DNA of 64,000 nt from NCBI RefSeq assembly GCF_900496965.1, contig NZ_UFQB01000005.1:1-64000 (forward strand), in the 5' to 3' direction. A program made the translations under genes and the position numbers. Positions 1 to 7,703 of this stretch are shown here, in pieces; the stretch's first letter is position 1; every line of letters starts with the position of its first letter. This DNA is from Achromobacter agilis (lineage in GTDB: Bacteria > Pseudomonadota > Gammaproteobacteria > Burkholderiales > Burkholderiaceae_B). The notes beneath the pieces are model-generated. The model ran no database searches and was not told the DNA's origin. It saw only the letters and a program-made list of their open reading frames with translations.

Positions 1-440
1 AAGTCCACGTTGAACTTCAGGCCCGACACGCGCTCCAGCACCGGCACGCAGTCTTCTTCGGTGGCGCCCGGATAGACTGTGGACTCATAGATGACGATGT
101 CGCCGCGCTTGAGCACGGCGCCGATCGTTTCGCTGGCCTTGACCAGCGGCGTCAGGTCGGGCTGCTTGTATTCGTCGATGGGGGTCGGCACGGTCACGAT
201 GAACACGTTGGCCTTGCCCAGTTCTGCGCGGTCTGCGGTGTACGTCAGTTCGGCGGCTTCGGCCAGCTCGGCGTCGCTGACTTCCAGCGTATGGTCGTGG
301 CCGGACTTCAGGGCCTCGATGCGGCGCGTATTGATATCGAAACCGATAACCGGACGCTTCTTGCCGAACTCGACTGCAAGCGGCAGACCGACATAGCCCA
401 GGCCGACGACGGCGAGTTTCACATCCTGGATTCGCAACAT
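1..440 (-). CDS. tviB: Nucleotide sugar (UDP-GlcNAc/ManNAc) 6-dehydrogenase, TviB/VipA type, 3' part outside window
   Basis: N-terminal 146 residues of a UDP-sugar dehydrogenase, an NAD-dependent enzyme that oxidises C6 of a UDP-N-acetylhexosamine to the uronic acid for surface polysaccharide. The start is the ATG at 440, preceded by GGGAG. Residues 13-18 (GLGYVG) are the Rossmann nucleotide-binding turn, and a conserved VPTPI stretch follows later. The central and C-terminal domains, including the catalytic Cys, lie beyond base 1, so the exact substrate cannot be read. It is followed upstream on the same strand by a lipid-carrier glycosyltransferase, which supports an O-antigen or capsule role. 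Family is firm; the tviB name is by similarity to the Vi-antigen type. Confidence 0.85.
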   Translation of the reverse strand, partial: MLRIQDVKLAVVGLGYVGLPLAVEFGKKRPVIGFDINTRRIEALKSGHDHTLEVSDAELAEAAELTYTADRAELGKANVFIVTVPTPIDEYKQPDLTPLVKASETIGAVLKRGDIVIYESTVYPGATEEDCVPVLERVSGLKFNVD

Positions 441-471
441 AACTCTCCCTTCACCGTAGAACGATTACGGC

Positions 472-499
472 ATTTTAAATTTGATCGGGTGATGGATAA
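472..499 (-). promoter_or_regulatory. Candidate sigma-70 promoter for the dehydrogenase gene
   Basis: Read on the minus strand, TTATCC (494-499) and TAAAAT (472-477) are separated by 16 bp and lie about 35 bp before the ATG at 440. The -10 matches the consensus at five of six positions. No transcription data; judged only by match and position. Confidence 0.4.
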
Positions 500-535
500 C
501 CGAGCCCCCGGCGGCGGTCGCTGGGGCGCTCAACA

Positions 536-1642
536 CTAATCGGTGGTCCGCAAGACGGAGGGCAGCAGCAGCCAGCCAGGGCGGCGCCAGGACACAAGGC
601 GCGCATAGAGCCAGATATACACGCTGGCGAACACCACCAGGCTGGCGCTCAGCGCCCAGGCGTTGTCCCACCAGATGGTGGCCGGCACCAGGCCGATCAG
701 GGCCAGCACCCACATGTAAGGCGACGCCAGCGCATTGCACAGCGCCGGCACGGCATGGCGGCGGCCGCGGCTGAACGTGACGCGCACCAGGCGGCGGAAC
801 ACCAGCTGATGCAGGTGCAGCGCGTCCGGCTGGTCGACGGGCACGCCGCGCTTGAAGCGGCGGCGCCAAATCGAAAAGCCGGTTTCGAATACCGGGTAGA
901 ACAGCACGGCCAGGGCGTAGAACGGCGACACCGACGGATTGCGCACCACCAGCAGCACGGCCAGTTCAGCCAGCATGAAGCCCAGGAAGTACGCGCCGCC
1001 ATCGCCCAGGAACACGCGCCCGAACGGGAAATTCCAGACCAGGAAACCCAGCGTGGCCGATGCCAGCGCCGCAGCCACCAGGAAGATCGGCACGTCGCCC
1101 ACTTGCAGCGCCACCAGGCTGATCGAGACCGCCATCAAGGTGGCGACCATGCCGGCCAGGCCGTTCATGCCGTCCACGATGTTTAGCGCATGCGTACAGC
1201 CGCCCACCGCGAACATGGTGAACAGCAGCGACACCGGCCAGAAGGACAGCACGTAATCCACCGGGGCCATGCCGACACGGCTGACGCCGCCCAGCAGCCA
1301 CCAGGCGATCGCGGCCGACAGGAATGCGGCCAGCAGGCGCTTGCTGGCGCCGATATCCTTGGTAATGTCCTCAAGCAGGCCGGCCACGAAAACGGGCAGC
1401 GCCGCGACGAACAGCGCGGGCCACAGCCAGGTCAGCGTCATGTTGCTGGGGCCGAGCACCAGCAGGCCGGCGAGCGTGCCGGCAAGCACAGCCAGGCCCC
1501 CGACCCGAGGCGTTGCCCGGGAATGGTTGGCTTGAGGCTTATTGAGGTCGCTGTCGCCAGTAAAAGCGCCATGCCAGCGCTCCGACGCCACGATGAGTCC
1601 CCCCACCATGAATGCGACCACGCAAATGTACAGCCAGGTCAC
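536..1642 (-). CDS. Undecaprenyl-phosphate sugar-1-phosphate transferase (WecA/WbpL family, GT4)
   Basis: Polytopic inner-membrane enzyme of the MraY/WecA family. It moves a sugar-1-phosphate from a UDP-sugar to undecaprenyl phosphate and so starts an O-antigen or glycan repeat unit. Visible marks in the 368 residues: PRVGG at 45-49, the acidic motif LEDITKD at 90-96, NIVDGMNG at 154-161, FLGDGGAYFLG at 211-221, and a HLHQL pocket at 276-280. About ten hydrophobic segments cover the rest. The first Asp of the usual DDxxD is Glu here. The start is GTG at 1642, with AGAGG just upstream. It sits head-to-tail with the UDP-sugar dehydrogenase. The sugar specificity is not determinable. Confidence 0.88.
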   Translation of the reverse strand: MTWLYICVVAFMVGGLIVASERWHGAFTGDSDLNKPQANHSRATPRVGGLAVLAGTLAGLLVLGPSNMTLTWLWPALFVAALPVFVAGLLEDITKDIGASKRLLAAFLSAAIAWWLLGGVSRVGMAPVDYVLSFWPVSLLFTMFAVGGCTHALNIVDGMNGLAGMVATLMAVSISLVALQVGDVPIFLVAAALASATLGFLVWNFPFGRVFLGDGGAYFLGFMLAELAVLLVVRNPSVSPFYALAVLFYPVFETGFSIWRRRFKRGVPVDQPDALHLHQLVFRRLVRVTFSRGRRHAVPALCNALASPYMWVLALIGLVPATIWWDNAWALSASLVVFASVYIWLYARLVSWRRPGWLLLPSVLRTTD

Positions 1643-1985
1643 AGAATCACCTCTGGTTGGTCTATCGAGACAGGCCCGCCATTATCGGGGGCAGGTGTAA
1701 CGCCCATATATGGGAGGAATAAGGAAGTGCAATTCCACGGCACAGAACGTAACGCCCCGCGCCAGGCTGGTCGTCCGCAACCCGGCCGCCGGCCGGGACG
1801 GACCGCAGCGGCTGAACCGCAGACGCGCGGATATACAGGTTTCATAGAGCGATTGTAGAACTTTCCGCCCTGGCGCACTCGAAATATCCAAGGGAAAACG
1901 CGAAGGTCGGCCCAGGGCGAAAACGGCGCCCGGCCCTGGCGGGCCGGCCATCTCCTCAATTAAATAGGGACGCATCTTACTCAGA
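1643..1985. other. Non-coding leader upstream of the WecA-type gene
   Basis: 343 bases between the small-RNA terminator and the GTG start of the glycosyltransferase. Short frames here have no ribosome site or recognisable product. An AT-rich patch near 1705-1725 could hold the glycosyltransferase promoter, but no convincing -35/-10 pair was found. Confidence 0.4.
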
Positions 1986-1986
1986 C

Positions 1987-2019
1987 AAAAAAAAGCCCGA
2001 GATCGTGAGATCTCGGGCT
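1987..2019 (-). terminator. Strong intrinsic terminator of the small transcript
   Basis: A perfect 11-bp stem (1994-2004 with 2009-2019) has a 4-base loop. On the minus strand it is followed directly by eight U residues (A run at 1987-1994 on the plus strand). It has full Rho-independent form, oriented to stop transcription coming from 2133. Confidence 0.9.
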
Positions 2020-2128
2020 AAATCCACCAAAGGAGGAGGGTGGAGGAGACAACCTTGGCATGCTGGGAGCTGGCCTTCCGCTCGCTACGCTTTCGGGGTT
2101 TTGCACCGCGCCGACTGCGTTTCAACAT
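2018..2128 (-). CDS. Possible 36-residue Arg/Lys-rich microprotein inside the small transcript
   Basis: An ATG at 2128 lies only about five bases after the predicted transcription start, so translation would be leaderless or nearly so. The product is strongly basic in its first 25 residues (many Arg, Lys and Ser) and ends in a short hydrophobic tail, LLLWWI. The TAG stop lies inside the terminator stem, and the hydrophobic tail is encoded by the C-rich hairpin. There is no ribosome-binding site. It may be only an incidental frame; coding potential cannot be judged without related genomes. Confidence 0.25.
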   Translation of the reverse strand: MLKRSRRGAKPRKRSERKASSQHAKVVSSTLLLWWI

Positions 2129-2139
2129 CCGATGAGTGA

Positions 2140-2168
2140 ATAGTACAGAGGTTTTTTGTGCGATGCAA
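2140..2168 (-). promoter_or_regulatory. Sigma-70 promoter of the small transcript
   Basis: On the minus strand TTGCAT (2163-2168), 17 bp, then TACTAT (2140-2145). This is close to consensus with ideal spacing and predicts a start near 2133. Confidence 0.75.
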
Positions 2169-2420
2169 GATTTTTTTTGATCGGTGCTCCAGGCGTTTTT
2201 TTTCGTTGCGTTTTTGCCGCAGCGCCTGCCCCCTCCCCCTGGAAACCCGCGCCAATCATTGGCCTGTCCAAAAAAAGGGTTTTTGCCGAATGGGTAAACC
2301 CGTTTCGGACTAACCCTAGATCGTATCGGGTAATCCCGCTCTTTCTTTTGCACCAAAGCAGTGCATCAAGCACCGTTCTGCAGCTTTTTTGCGCATTGCA
2401 ACATTTCGACGCCGGCGGCC
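2169..2420. other. AT-rich spacer between the small RNA and coq7
   Basis: Contains several runs of T or A (near 2171, 2197 and 2270) unusual for this genome. Open frames here have no ribosome site. It is the 3' flank of coq7 and the upstream flank of the small RNA promoter. No other feature seen. Confidence 0.5.
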
Positions 2421-3098
2421 TCAGATCCAGTAAGCCGTGGTCGTCATCACCTTCGACATGGCCTTCATGGCCGTCCTCACGGGCAGCGACAGGGGCACGC
2501 CCCCCGCCTGCTCCGCGCTGGCGCGGTGCTGGGCTTCATCTTCCTTCATCTTTTCGACGATCTGGCGGGAGCGCTCATCCTGCACCGGCAAGGTGCGCAG
2601 ATGGCTCTCGAGGTGGGCCTCCACCTGCTTTTCGGTTTCGGCCATGAAACCCAGGTTGCGGGGCACGCCTGCATAGCTGGCCAGCACGCCGAGCGCAAAC
2701 GATCCGGCGTACCAGACGGGATTCAGGAGGCTGGCGCGGCTGCCGAGCTCGGCCAGGCGCTGGTTGCACCAGACCAGGTGATCGACCTCTTCGGCCGCGG
2801 CGTTCAGCAGCAGCGCCCGGGGCGCGGGCTCGCGGCACACGGAAGCCTGGCCGCGGTAGAGCGCCTGCGCGCAAATCTCTCCGACATGGTTCACGCGCAT
2901 CAGCCCGGCCGCGTGGCGCTTCTCCTGCGCCGACAGGGTCTGCGGCGCTTCGTCGGCCGTGGCCGGATAGGGCCGCCCGGCGGTGGCGCTGCCGCTCAGC
3001 ACCCGCAGCGCGCGGTCCGCTTCGGCCAGCAAGGCGTCCAGCGGATTGGCGCGACGCAGGAAAGAAACAGGGCCGGATCTAGACAGGGCGGTGGACAT
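2421..3098 (-). CDS. coq7: Demethoxyubiquinone hydroxylase Coq7
   Basis: Di-iron monooxygenase that hydroxylates the demethoxy-quinone intermediate late in ubiquinone synthesis, at the inner face of the cytoplasmic membrane. The protein is 225 residues from the ATG at 3098, which has AGGAG six bases upstream; an ATG 75 bases further out has no such site. Iron-ligand motifs are visible as HVGE at 71-74, EEVDH at 103-107 and EDEAQH at 186-191. Hydrophobic helices around 130-150 fit peripheral membrane binding. It diverges from the OsmC gene. Length and motifs match the family; replacement of UbiF by Coq7 is normal in this group. Confidence 0.93.
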   Translation of the reverse strand: MSTALSRSGPVSFLRRANPLDALLAEADRALRVLSGSATAGRPYPATADEAPQTLSAQEKRHAAGLMRVNHVGEICAQALYRGQASVCREPAPRALLLNAAAEEVDHLVWCNQRLAELGSRASLLNPVWYAGSFALGVLASYAGVPRNLGFMAETEKQVEAHLESHLRTLPVQDERSRQIVEKMKEDEAQHRASAEQAGGVPLSLPVRTAMKAMSKVMTTTAYWI

Positions 3099-3221
3099 AA
3101 ACGACTCCTCGGCAAGGCAGGCGCCCACACCCCTGATGCGGGGCGGGGTTCTCATGCCTGGAATTGTACGCAACAGGTATCATCAACCATTGACTGCGCT
3201 CAAGCTCAAGGACACGACAAA

Positions 3222-3665
3222 ATGGAATGCACGATCGACTGGGGCGGCCCGAACGGCATGCTCTTTACCGCCAGCACCGGCAGCGGCCACGTGGCCGTGA
3301 TGGACGGCGCCGTTGACGGCGGCGGCCACAACCTGGCCCCCCGTCCGATGGAAATGCTGCTGGCCGGCACCGGCGGCTGCACCGCGTACGACGTGGTGCT
3401 GATCCTCAAGCGCGGCCACCACGCGATCAACGGCTGCAGCGTCAAGCTGCAGGCCGAGCGCGCCGACAGCGACCCCAAGGTCTTCACGCGCATCCATTTC
3501 GCCTTCACCGTCACCGGCCGCGACCTGCCGCGCGCCGCGGTCGAACGCGCGGTGCAGCTCTCGCACGAGAAATACTGCTCCGCCTCGGCCATGCTGGAAA
3601 AGACGGCCGCGCTGACGTTTTCGGTCGATATCGTCGACACGCAGGAACCCCCCGCAGCAGCCTGA
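3222..3665 (+). CDS. OsmC family protein
   Basis: A 147-residue OsmC/Ohr-fold protein. Members reduce organic or lipid hydroperoxides with two cysteines, or have other thiol roles. Cys53 (in GGCTAYD) and Cys119 (in KYCSAS) are the expected redox pair. The start at 3222 follows a purine-rich stretch. Its stop is six bases before thyA, so the two are probably co-transcribed, and it is divergent from coq7. The subfamily (OsmC, Ohr or YhfA-like) is not resolved; the FTVTG and AVERAVQLSHEKYC segments favour the YhfA/OsmC-like group. Confidence 0.85.
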   Translation: MECTIDWGGPNGMLFTASTGSGHVAVMDGAVDGGGHNLAPRPMEMLLAGTGGCTAYDVVLILKRGHHAINGCSVKLQAERADSDPKVFTRIHFAFTVTGRDLPRAAVERAVQLSHEKYCSASAMLEKTAALTFSVDIVDTQEPPAAA

Positions 3666-3671
3666 ACCACC

Positions 3672-4643
3672 ATGAAACAATACCTGGACCTCGTTCAAAC
3701 CATCCTGGACACCGGCGCGTGGCAGGAAAACCGCACCGGAATACGCACCCTGAGCATGCCGGGCGCATCGCTGCGCTTCGACCTGCAGAAAGGGTTTCCC
3801 GCGGTGACCACCAAGAAGCTGGCGTTCAAGTCCGCCGTCGGCGAAATGGTCGGATTCCTGCGCGCATCCCGCAGCGCCGCGGAATTCCGCGACCTGGGCT
3901 GCAAGGTCTGGGACCAGAACGCCAACGAGAACAGCCAGTGGCTGGCCAACCCGTACCGCGAAGGCGCCGACGACCTGGGCCCGGTGTACGGCGTGCAATG
4001 GCGCCAATGGCCGGCCTACAAGATGCTGGACGCCGGCCGCGGCGACCAGGTCGCCGATGCCCTCTCGCGCGGATACGCCAAGGTGGCCGACCTGGAAGAA
4101 GGCGGCCGGCCGAAGGTGCTGCTGTACAAGGCGGTGGACCAGCTGCGGCAATGCCTGGACACCATTCACGAGCGTCCCGGCGACCGCCGCATCCTGTTCC
4201 ACGGCTGGAACTGGGCGCAGATCGAGGAAATGGCGCTGCCGCCCTGCCATCTGCTGTACCAATTCCTGCCGAACGCGACGACCCGCGAAATCTCCCTGTG
4301 CCTGTACATCCGCTCCAACGATGTCGGCCTGGGCACGCCGTTCAACCTGACCGAAGGCGCAGCCCTGCTGCACCTGGTCGGCCGGCTGACGGGCTACACG
4401 CCGCGCTGGTTCTCCTACTTCATCGGCGACGCCCACATCTATGAAAACCATCTGCCGATGCTGCGCGAGCAACTGACGCGCGAGCCGTACGAGGCGCCCC
4501 GGCTGGTGCTGTCGGACCGCATCCCCGACTTCGCGGTCACCGGGCGCTACGAGCCCGAATGGCTGGAAAAGGTGGAACCCAGCGACTTCTCGCTGTCCGG
4601 CTACCGGCACCACGCGCCGCTGACCGCGGCCATGGCCGTCTAG
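3672..4643 (+). CDS. thyA: Thymidylate synthase
   Basis: Methylates dUMP to dTMP using 5,10-methylene-tetrahydrofolate, giving dihydrofolate, which the product of folA 2.6 kb downstream recycles. The catalytic Cys192 sits in [19 protein letters not shown] is at 102-111 and the phosphate-binding Arg pair is near 172-173. At 323 residues it is longer than the 264-residue E. coli enzyme; the extra length is an insertion around 118-150, as in several other bacterial ThyA proteins. It starts six bases after the OsmC stop. The product is certain. Confidence 0.97.
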   Translation: MKQYLDLVQTILDTGAWQENRTGIRTLSMPGASLRFDLQKGFPAVTTKKLAFKSAVGEMVGFLRASRSAAEFRDLGCKVWDQNANENSQWLANPYREGADDLGPVYGVQWRQWPAYKMLDAGRGDQVADALSRGYAKVADLEEGGRPKVLLYKAVDQLRQCLDTIHERPGDRRILFHGWNWAQIEEMALPPCHLLYQFLPNATTREISLCLYIRSNDVGLGTPFNLTEGAALLHLVGRLTGYTPRWFSYFIGDAHIYENHLPMLREQLTREPYEAPRLVLSDRIPDFAVTGRYEPEWLEKVEPSDFSLSGYRHHAPLTAAMAV

Positions 4644-5071
4644 GATCTCGTCGGGCCGCGGTTCCGCGGCCTTCGGAATGGATGCGGCGGCGCTGGCCTC
4701 GGGCATCAGCCCGGGGCAGCCCCCGTTGCGCTCCCGCCTGGCCGCAAGTGAAGATTGGTGAGCATCTGGAAGCGCGATTTCGGTATAACCCATCCCTTAG
4801 CCACGGGCGCGCGTCCAGCATGCCGCGCGCTGTTGGCTCCGACCGGCCCATGCCGCGCCCTGCCCGTCGCTCGCCGCGAACCGGGCACTCCGCCTGGCAG
4901 CGCCGACCGCCGGCGTCGCCCAGCCGCCTCCCCTTCCCGACCAGAGAGTACGTAAATCGCCAAACTCGGCAGCAGGACTTGCCCTGCGTTCGAATTGCAA
5001 CCGTTGAATACCAATTGATTTGAGTTGAAGCCCGCGCGGCGGCTGTATGCGCTAAGGACAGGACCCTATAA
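4644..5071. other. Intergenic region thyA to MHYT gene
   Basis: A perfect 8-bp inverted repeat (4654-4661 with 4664-4671) follows thyA, but it has a 2-base loop and no U tract, so it is at best a weak terminator. AT-rich sequence at 4980-5030 probably contains the promoter of the next gene; no clear -35/-10 pair can be assigned. Confidence 0.45.
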
Positions 5072-7135
5072 ATGCTCGTTGGAACTTATAACCCTTCGCT
5101 CGTCCTCGTATCCCTAGGGGTCGCCATCCTGGCGTCATATACAGCGTTGGGCATGGCCAACCGCGTCAGGGCCGCGACCGGGCTGCCCGCCGCGCGCTAT
5201 TGGCTGGCAGGCGGCGCCTTCGCCATGGGCATCGGCATCTGGGCCATGCATTTCATCGGCATGCTGGCGTTCAGCCTTCCCATTCCCATGGGCTACGACC
5301 TGCCCCTGACCCTGCTGTCGCTGGCCATCGCGATCGGCTGCTCCGCATACGCGCTGTGGACCGTGAGCAAGGACGAACTGCCGCGCCGGCGGCTCGCGGC
5401 CGGCGCTCTCTTGATGGGCATCGGCATCGCGTCGATGCACTACATCGGCATGGCCGCAATGCGCATGGCGCCCGGCATCGTGTACGACGCGGCATGGTTC
5501 GCGCTGTCCATTCTCATCGCCGCGGCGGCCTCCGGCGCGGCGCTCTGGATCACCTACCGGCTGCGCCAGGACGGGCCCCGGGTGGCCTTGTCGCGCCCGC
5601 TTGCCGCTGTCGTCATGGGCCTCGCCATCGTGGGCATGCACTACACCGGCATGGAAGCCGCCGGCTTCCCGGAGGGCAGCATCTGCATGGCGGCGGACGG
5701 CGGCATCTCGGCCGGCTGGCTGGCCATCGCCGTCACCGCGGTGACGCTGAGCGTGCTCGCGATCGCCCTGCTGGTCGCGGTGCTGGACAACCGGCTGGAG
5801 GCACGTACCTCGGCCCTCGCCTCTTCGCTGGCCGAGGCCAACGAAGAACTGGTACAGCTGGCGCTGCACGACACGCTGACCAAGCTGCCCAACCGCATCC
5901 TGCTGGAAGACCGGCTGGAGCAGGCCATCGAAAGCGCCAGCCGGCGCAAGGGCTATTTCGCGGTCCTGTTTTTCGACCTGGACGGATTCAAGGCGGTCAA
6001 CGATGCCTACGGGCACCACACGGGCGACGCCCTGCTGATCGACCTGGCGCAACGCATCCGCCAGACGCTGCGCACCCAGGACACCGTGGCGCGCCTGGGC
6101 GGCGATGAATTCATCGTGCTCAGCGAAGTGGTCGAGCCCACCGACGCCGCCAACGTGGCCGACCGCCTGATCGACGCCATCGCCCGTCCGGTCACGGTCT
6201 ACGGGCACGAAGTGCTGGTGACCTCCAGTGTCGGCATCGCCATCTACCCGAACGACGGCGAAGACACCCATGCCCTGCTCACCAATGCCGACGCCGCGAT
6301 GTACCACGCCAAGCGCCTGGGCGGCACCGGCTACAGCTTCTTCGAGCCGTCCATGAACGCGGATGCGCACGAGCAGATCGAATTGCTGCACGATCTGCGC
6401 CTGGCCCAGGAGCGCAACCAGTTCATCCTGCACTACCAGCCCAAATACGAAGCGCCCTCGGGCCCCATCGTCGGCGCCGAGGCCCTGCTGCGCTGGAACC
6501 ATCCCACGCGCGGCCTCGTCGGCCCGGACCAGTTCATTCCCACCGCGGAAAAAACCGGACTGATCCTGCCCATCGGGGAATGGGTCATCAACGAAGCCTG
6601 CCGCCAGATGCGGGAATGGATAGACGCCGGCCAGGGCCACTGGACTGTCGCCGTGAATATTTCGTCGCTGCAGTTCGCCCATGCCAGCCTGGTGGAAACG
6701 GTGCGCTCCGCCCTGCTGCGGCACGACGTGCCGCCGGCCTGCCTGACGCTGGAGGTAACCGAATCCACCGCGATGCGCGACGCCGAGGCCAGCCTGGCCG
6801 TGCTCAAGCGCCTGTCGACCCTGGGCGTGACGATTTCCATCGACGACTTCGGCACCGGCTATTCCAGCCTGCTTTACCTGAAGCGCCTGCCCGCCACCGA
6901 ACTGAAGATCGACCGGGGCTTCGTGAACCAGCTGGAAAACGACAACGAAGACGCCGCCATCGTGTCGGCCATCGTCGCGCTGGCGCAGCAACTCAACCTG
7001 CGCATCGTGGCCGAAGGTGTGGAAACGGCGGCGCAGCAGAAGTTCCTGACCGGCCTGGGCTGCGACTCCCTGCAAGGCTTCCTGCTGGGCAAGCCCATGC
7101 CCGCCACCGAATTCCTGGAACACGCCGCGGACTGA
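5072..7135 (+). CDS. MHYT-GGDEF-EAL bifunctional cyclic-di-GMP enzyme
   Basis: Membrane sensor of 687 residues. Seven hydrophobic segments carry three MHYT motifs (MHFIGM 59-64, MHYIGM 122-127, MHYTGM 189-194), proposed to bind a metal and sense a diatomic gas. A GGDEF domain has an intact active site (343-347) and an RxxD inhibitory site at 334-337. An EAL domain follows, with EALLRW at 470-475 and DDFGTGYSS further on. Both synthase and phosphodiesterase signatures look intact, so net direction cannot be predicted. It lies between thyA and folA with long spacers and is probably its own unit. Confidence 0.93.
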   Translation: MLVGTYNPSLVLVSLGVAILASYTALGMANRVRAATGLPAARYWLAGGAFAMGIGIWAMHFIGMLAFSLPIPMGYDLPLTLLSLAIAIGCSAYALWTVSKDELPRRRLAAGALLMGIGIASMHYIGMAAMRMAPGIVYDAAWFALSILIAAAASGAALWITYRLRQDGPRVALSRPLAAVVMGLAIVGMHYTGMEAAGFPEGSICMAADGGISAGWLAIAVTAVTLSVLAIALLVAVLDNRLEARTSALASSLAEANEELVQLALHDTLTKLPNRILLEDRLEQAIESASRRKGYFAVLFFDLDGFKAVNDAYGHHTGDALLIDLAQRIRQTLRTQDTVARLGGDEFIVLSEVVEPTDAANVADRLIDAIARPVTVYGHEVLVTSSVGIAIYPNDGEDTHALLTNADAAMYHAKRLGGTGYSFFEPSMNADAHEQIELLHDLRLAQERNQFILHYQPKYEAPSGPIVGAEALLRWNHPTRGLVGPDQFIPTAEKTGLILPIGEWVINEACRQMREWIDAGQGHWTVAVNISSLQFAHASLVETVRSALLRHDVPPACLTLEVTESTAMRDAEASLAVLKRLSTLGVTISIDDFGTGYSSLLYLKRLPATELKIDRGFVNQLENDNEDAAIVSAIVALAQQLNLRIVAEGVETAAQQKFLTGLGCDSLQGFLLGKPMPATEFLEHAAD

Positions 7136-7214
7136 ACCGCCCGCGCGGCCCCGCCGCCGCGCTAATTTGCTACGCTAGGCGCGTCCAACCGAACCCTCAA
7201 CGCAGCCTATCCGC

Positions 7215-7700
7215 ATGTCCGCCAGCCTCACCCTGATCGTTGCCTATTCCACCAACCGCGCCATCGGCCGCGACAATGCCCTGCCCTGGAAGCTCCCGGG
7301 CGACCTGGCGCACTTCAAGCGCAGCACGCTGGGCCGCCCCATCATCATGGGCCGCAAGACCTGGGACTCTCTGGGCCGGCCCTTGCCCGGCCGCAGCAAC
7401 ATCGTGATCAGCCGCAATCCGGACTTCCACGCCGAAGGCGCCACCCTGGTTCCCACGCTGCAGGCCGCCATCGACGCTTGCGGCAGCGTCGAGGAAGCCT
7501 TCGTGATCGGCGGCGCGCAGATCTACGCGCAGGCCCTGCCGCTGGCGCAGCGCGTGCTGGCCACCGAAGTCCATGCGCAGGCCGAAGGCGACGCCTTCTT
7601 CCCGCTGCTGCCCGCCTTCCTGTGGAAAGAGGTGGCGCGCGCGTCGCAGCCGGCCGAAAACGGCTACGCCTACGACTTCGTTACGTACGAACGCGCCTGA
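7215..7700 (+). CDS. folA: Dihydrofolate reductase
   Basis: A 161-residue enzyme reducing dihydrofolate to tetrahydrofolate with NADPH. Seen: the N-terminal IVAYSTNRAIG strand-loop, LPWKLPGDLAHFK substrate-site segment, IIMGRKTWDS, and a VIGGAQIY dinucleotide loop. Length fits chromosomal FolA (about 160). It shares a genome neighbourhood with thyA but is separated from it by the MHYT gene. It is convergent with the following MocR regulator, with only three bases between the stops. Confidence 0.97.
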   Translation: MSASLTLIVAYSTNRAIGRDNALPWKLPGDLAHFKRSTLGRPIIMGRKTWDSLGRPLPGRSNIVISRNPDFHAEGATLVPTLQAAIDACGSVEEAFVIGGAQIYAQALPLAQRVLATEVHAQAEGDAFFPLLPAFLWKEVARASQPAENGYAYDFVTYERA

Positions 7701-7703
7701 GCC

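Larger units (their letters stand above)
1987..2133 (-). ncRNA. Candidate small RNA with an anti-Shine-Dalgarno-like loop
   Basis: A unit of about 147 nucleotides bounded by a near-consensus sigma-70 promoter (2140-2168) and a strong terminator (1987-2019). Just before the terminator, 2023-2028 and 2039-2044 form a perfect 6-bp stem. Its 10-base loop reads CUCCUCCUUU in the transcript, which contains the CCUCCUUU found at the 3' end of bacterial 16S rRNA and could therefore pair with ribosome-binding sites. The same span also holds a 36-codon basic frame (separate entry), so the RNA may be coding, regulatory or both. No homologous family was recognised with certainty. Existence as a transcript is well supported; function is inference. 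Confidence 0.6.

Noticed and set aside
2018-2128. Tryptophan attenuator (tandem UGG codons next to a terminator)
   Set aside because: No trp gene follows; the next gene is a glycosyltransferase 350 bases away, and two UGG codons alone are not enough.
4654-4671. thyA terminator
   Set aside because: Perfect 8-bp stem but a 2-base loop and no U tract; not enough to call.
5135-7123. Long minus-strand frame opposite the MHYT gene
   Set aside because: Shadow of a clearly identified cyclic-di-GMP enzyme.
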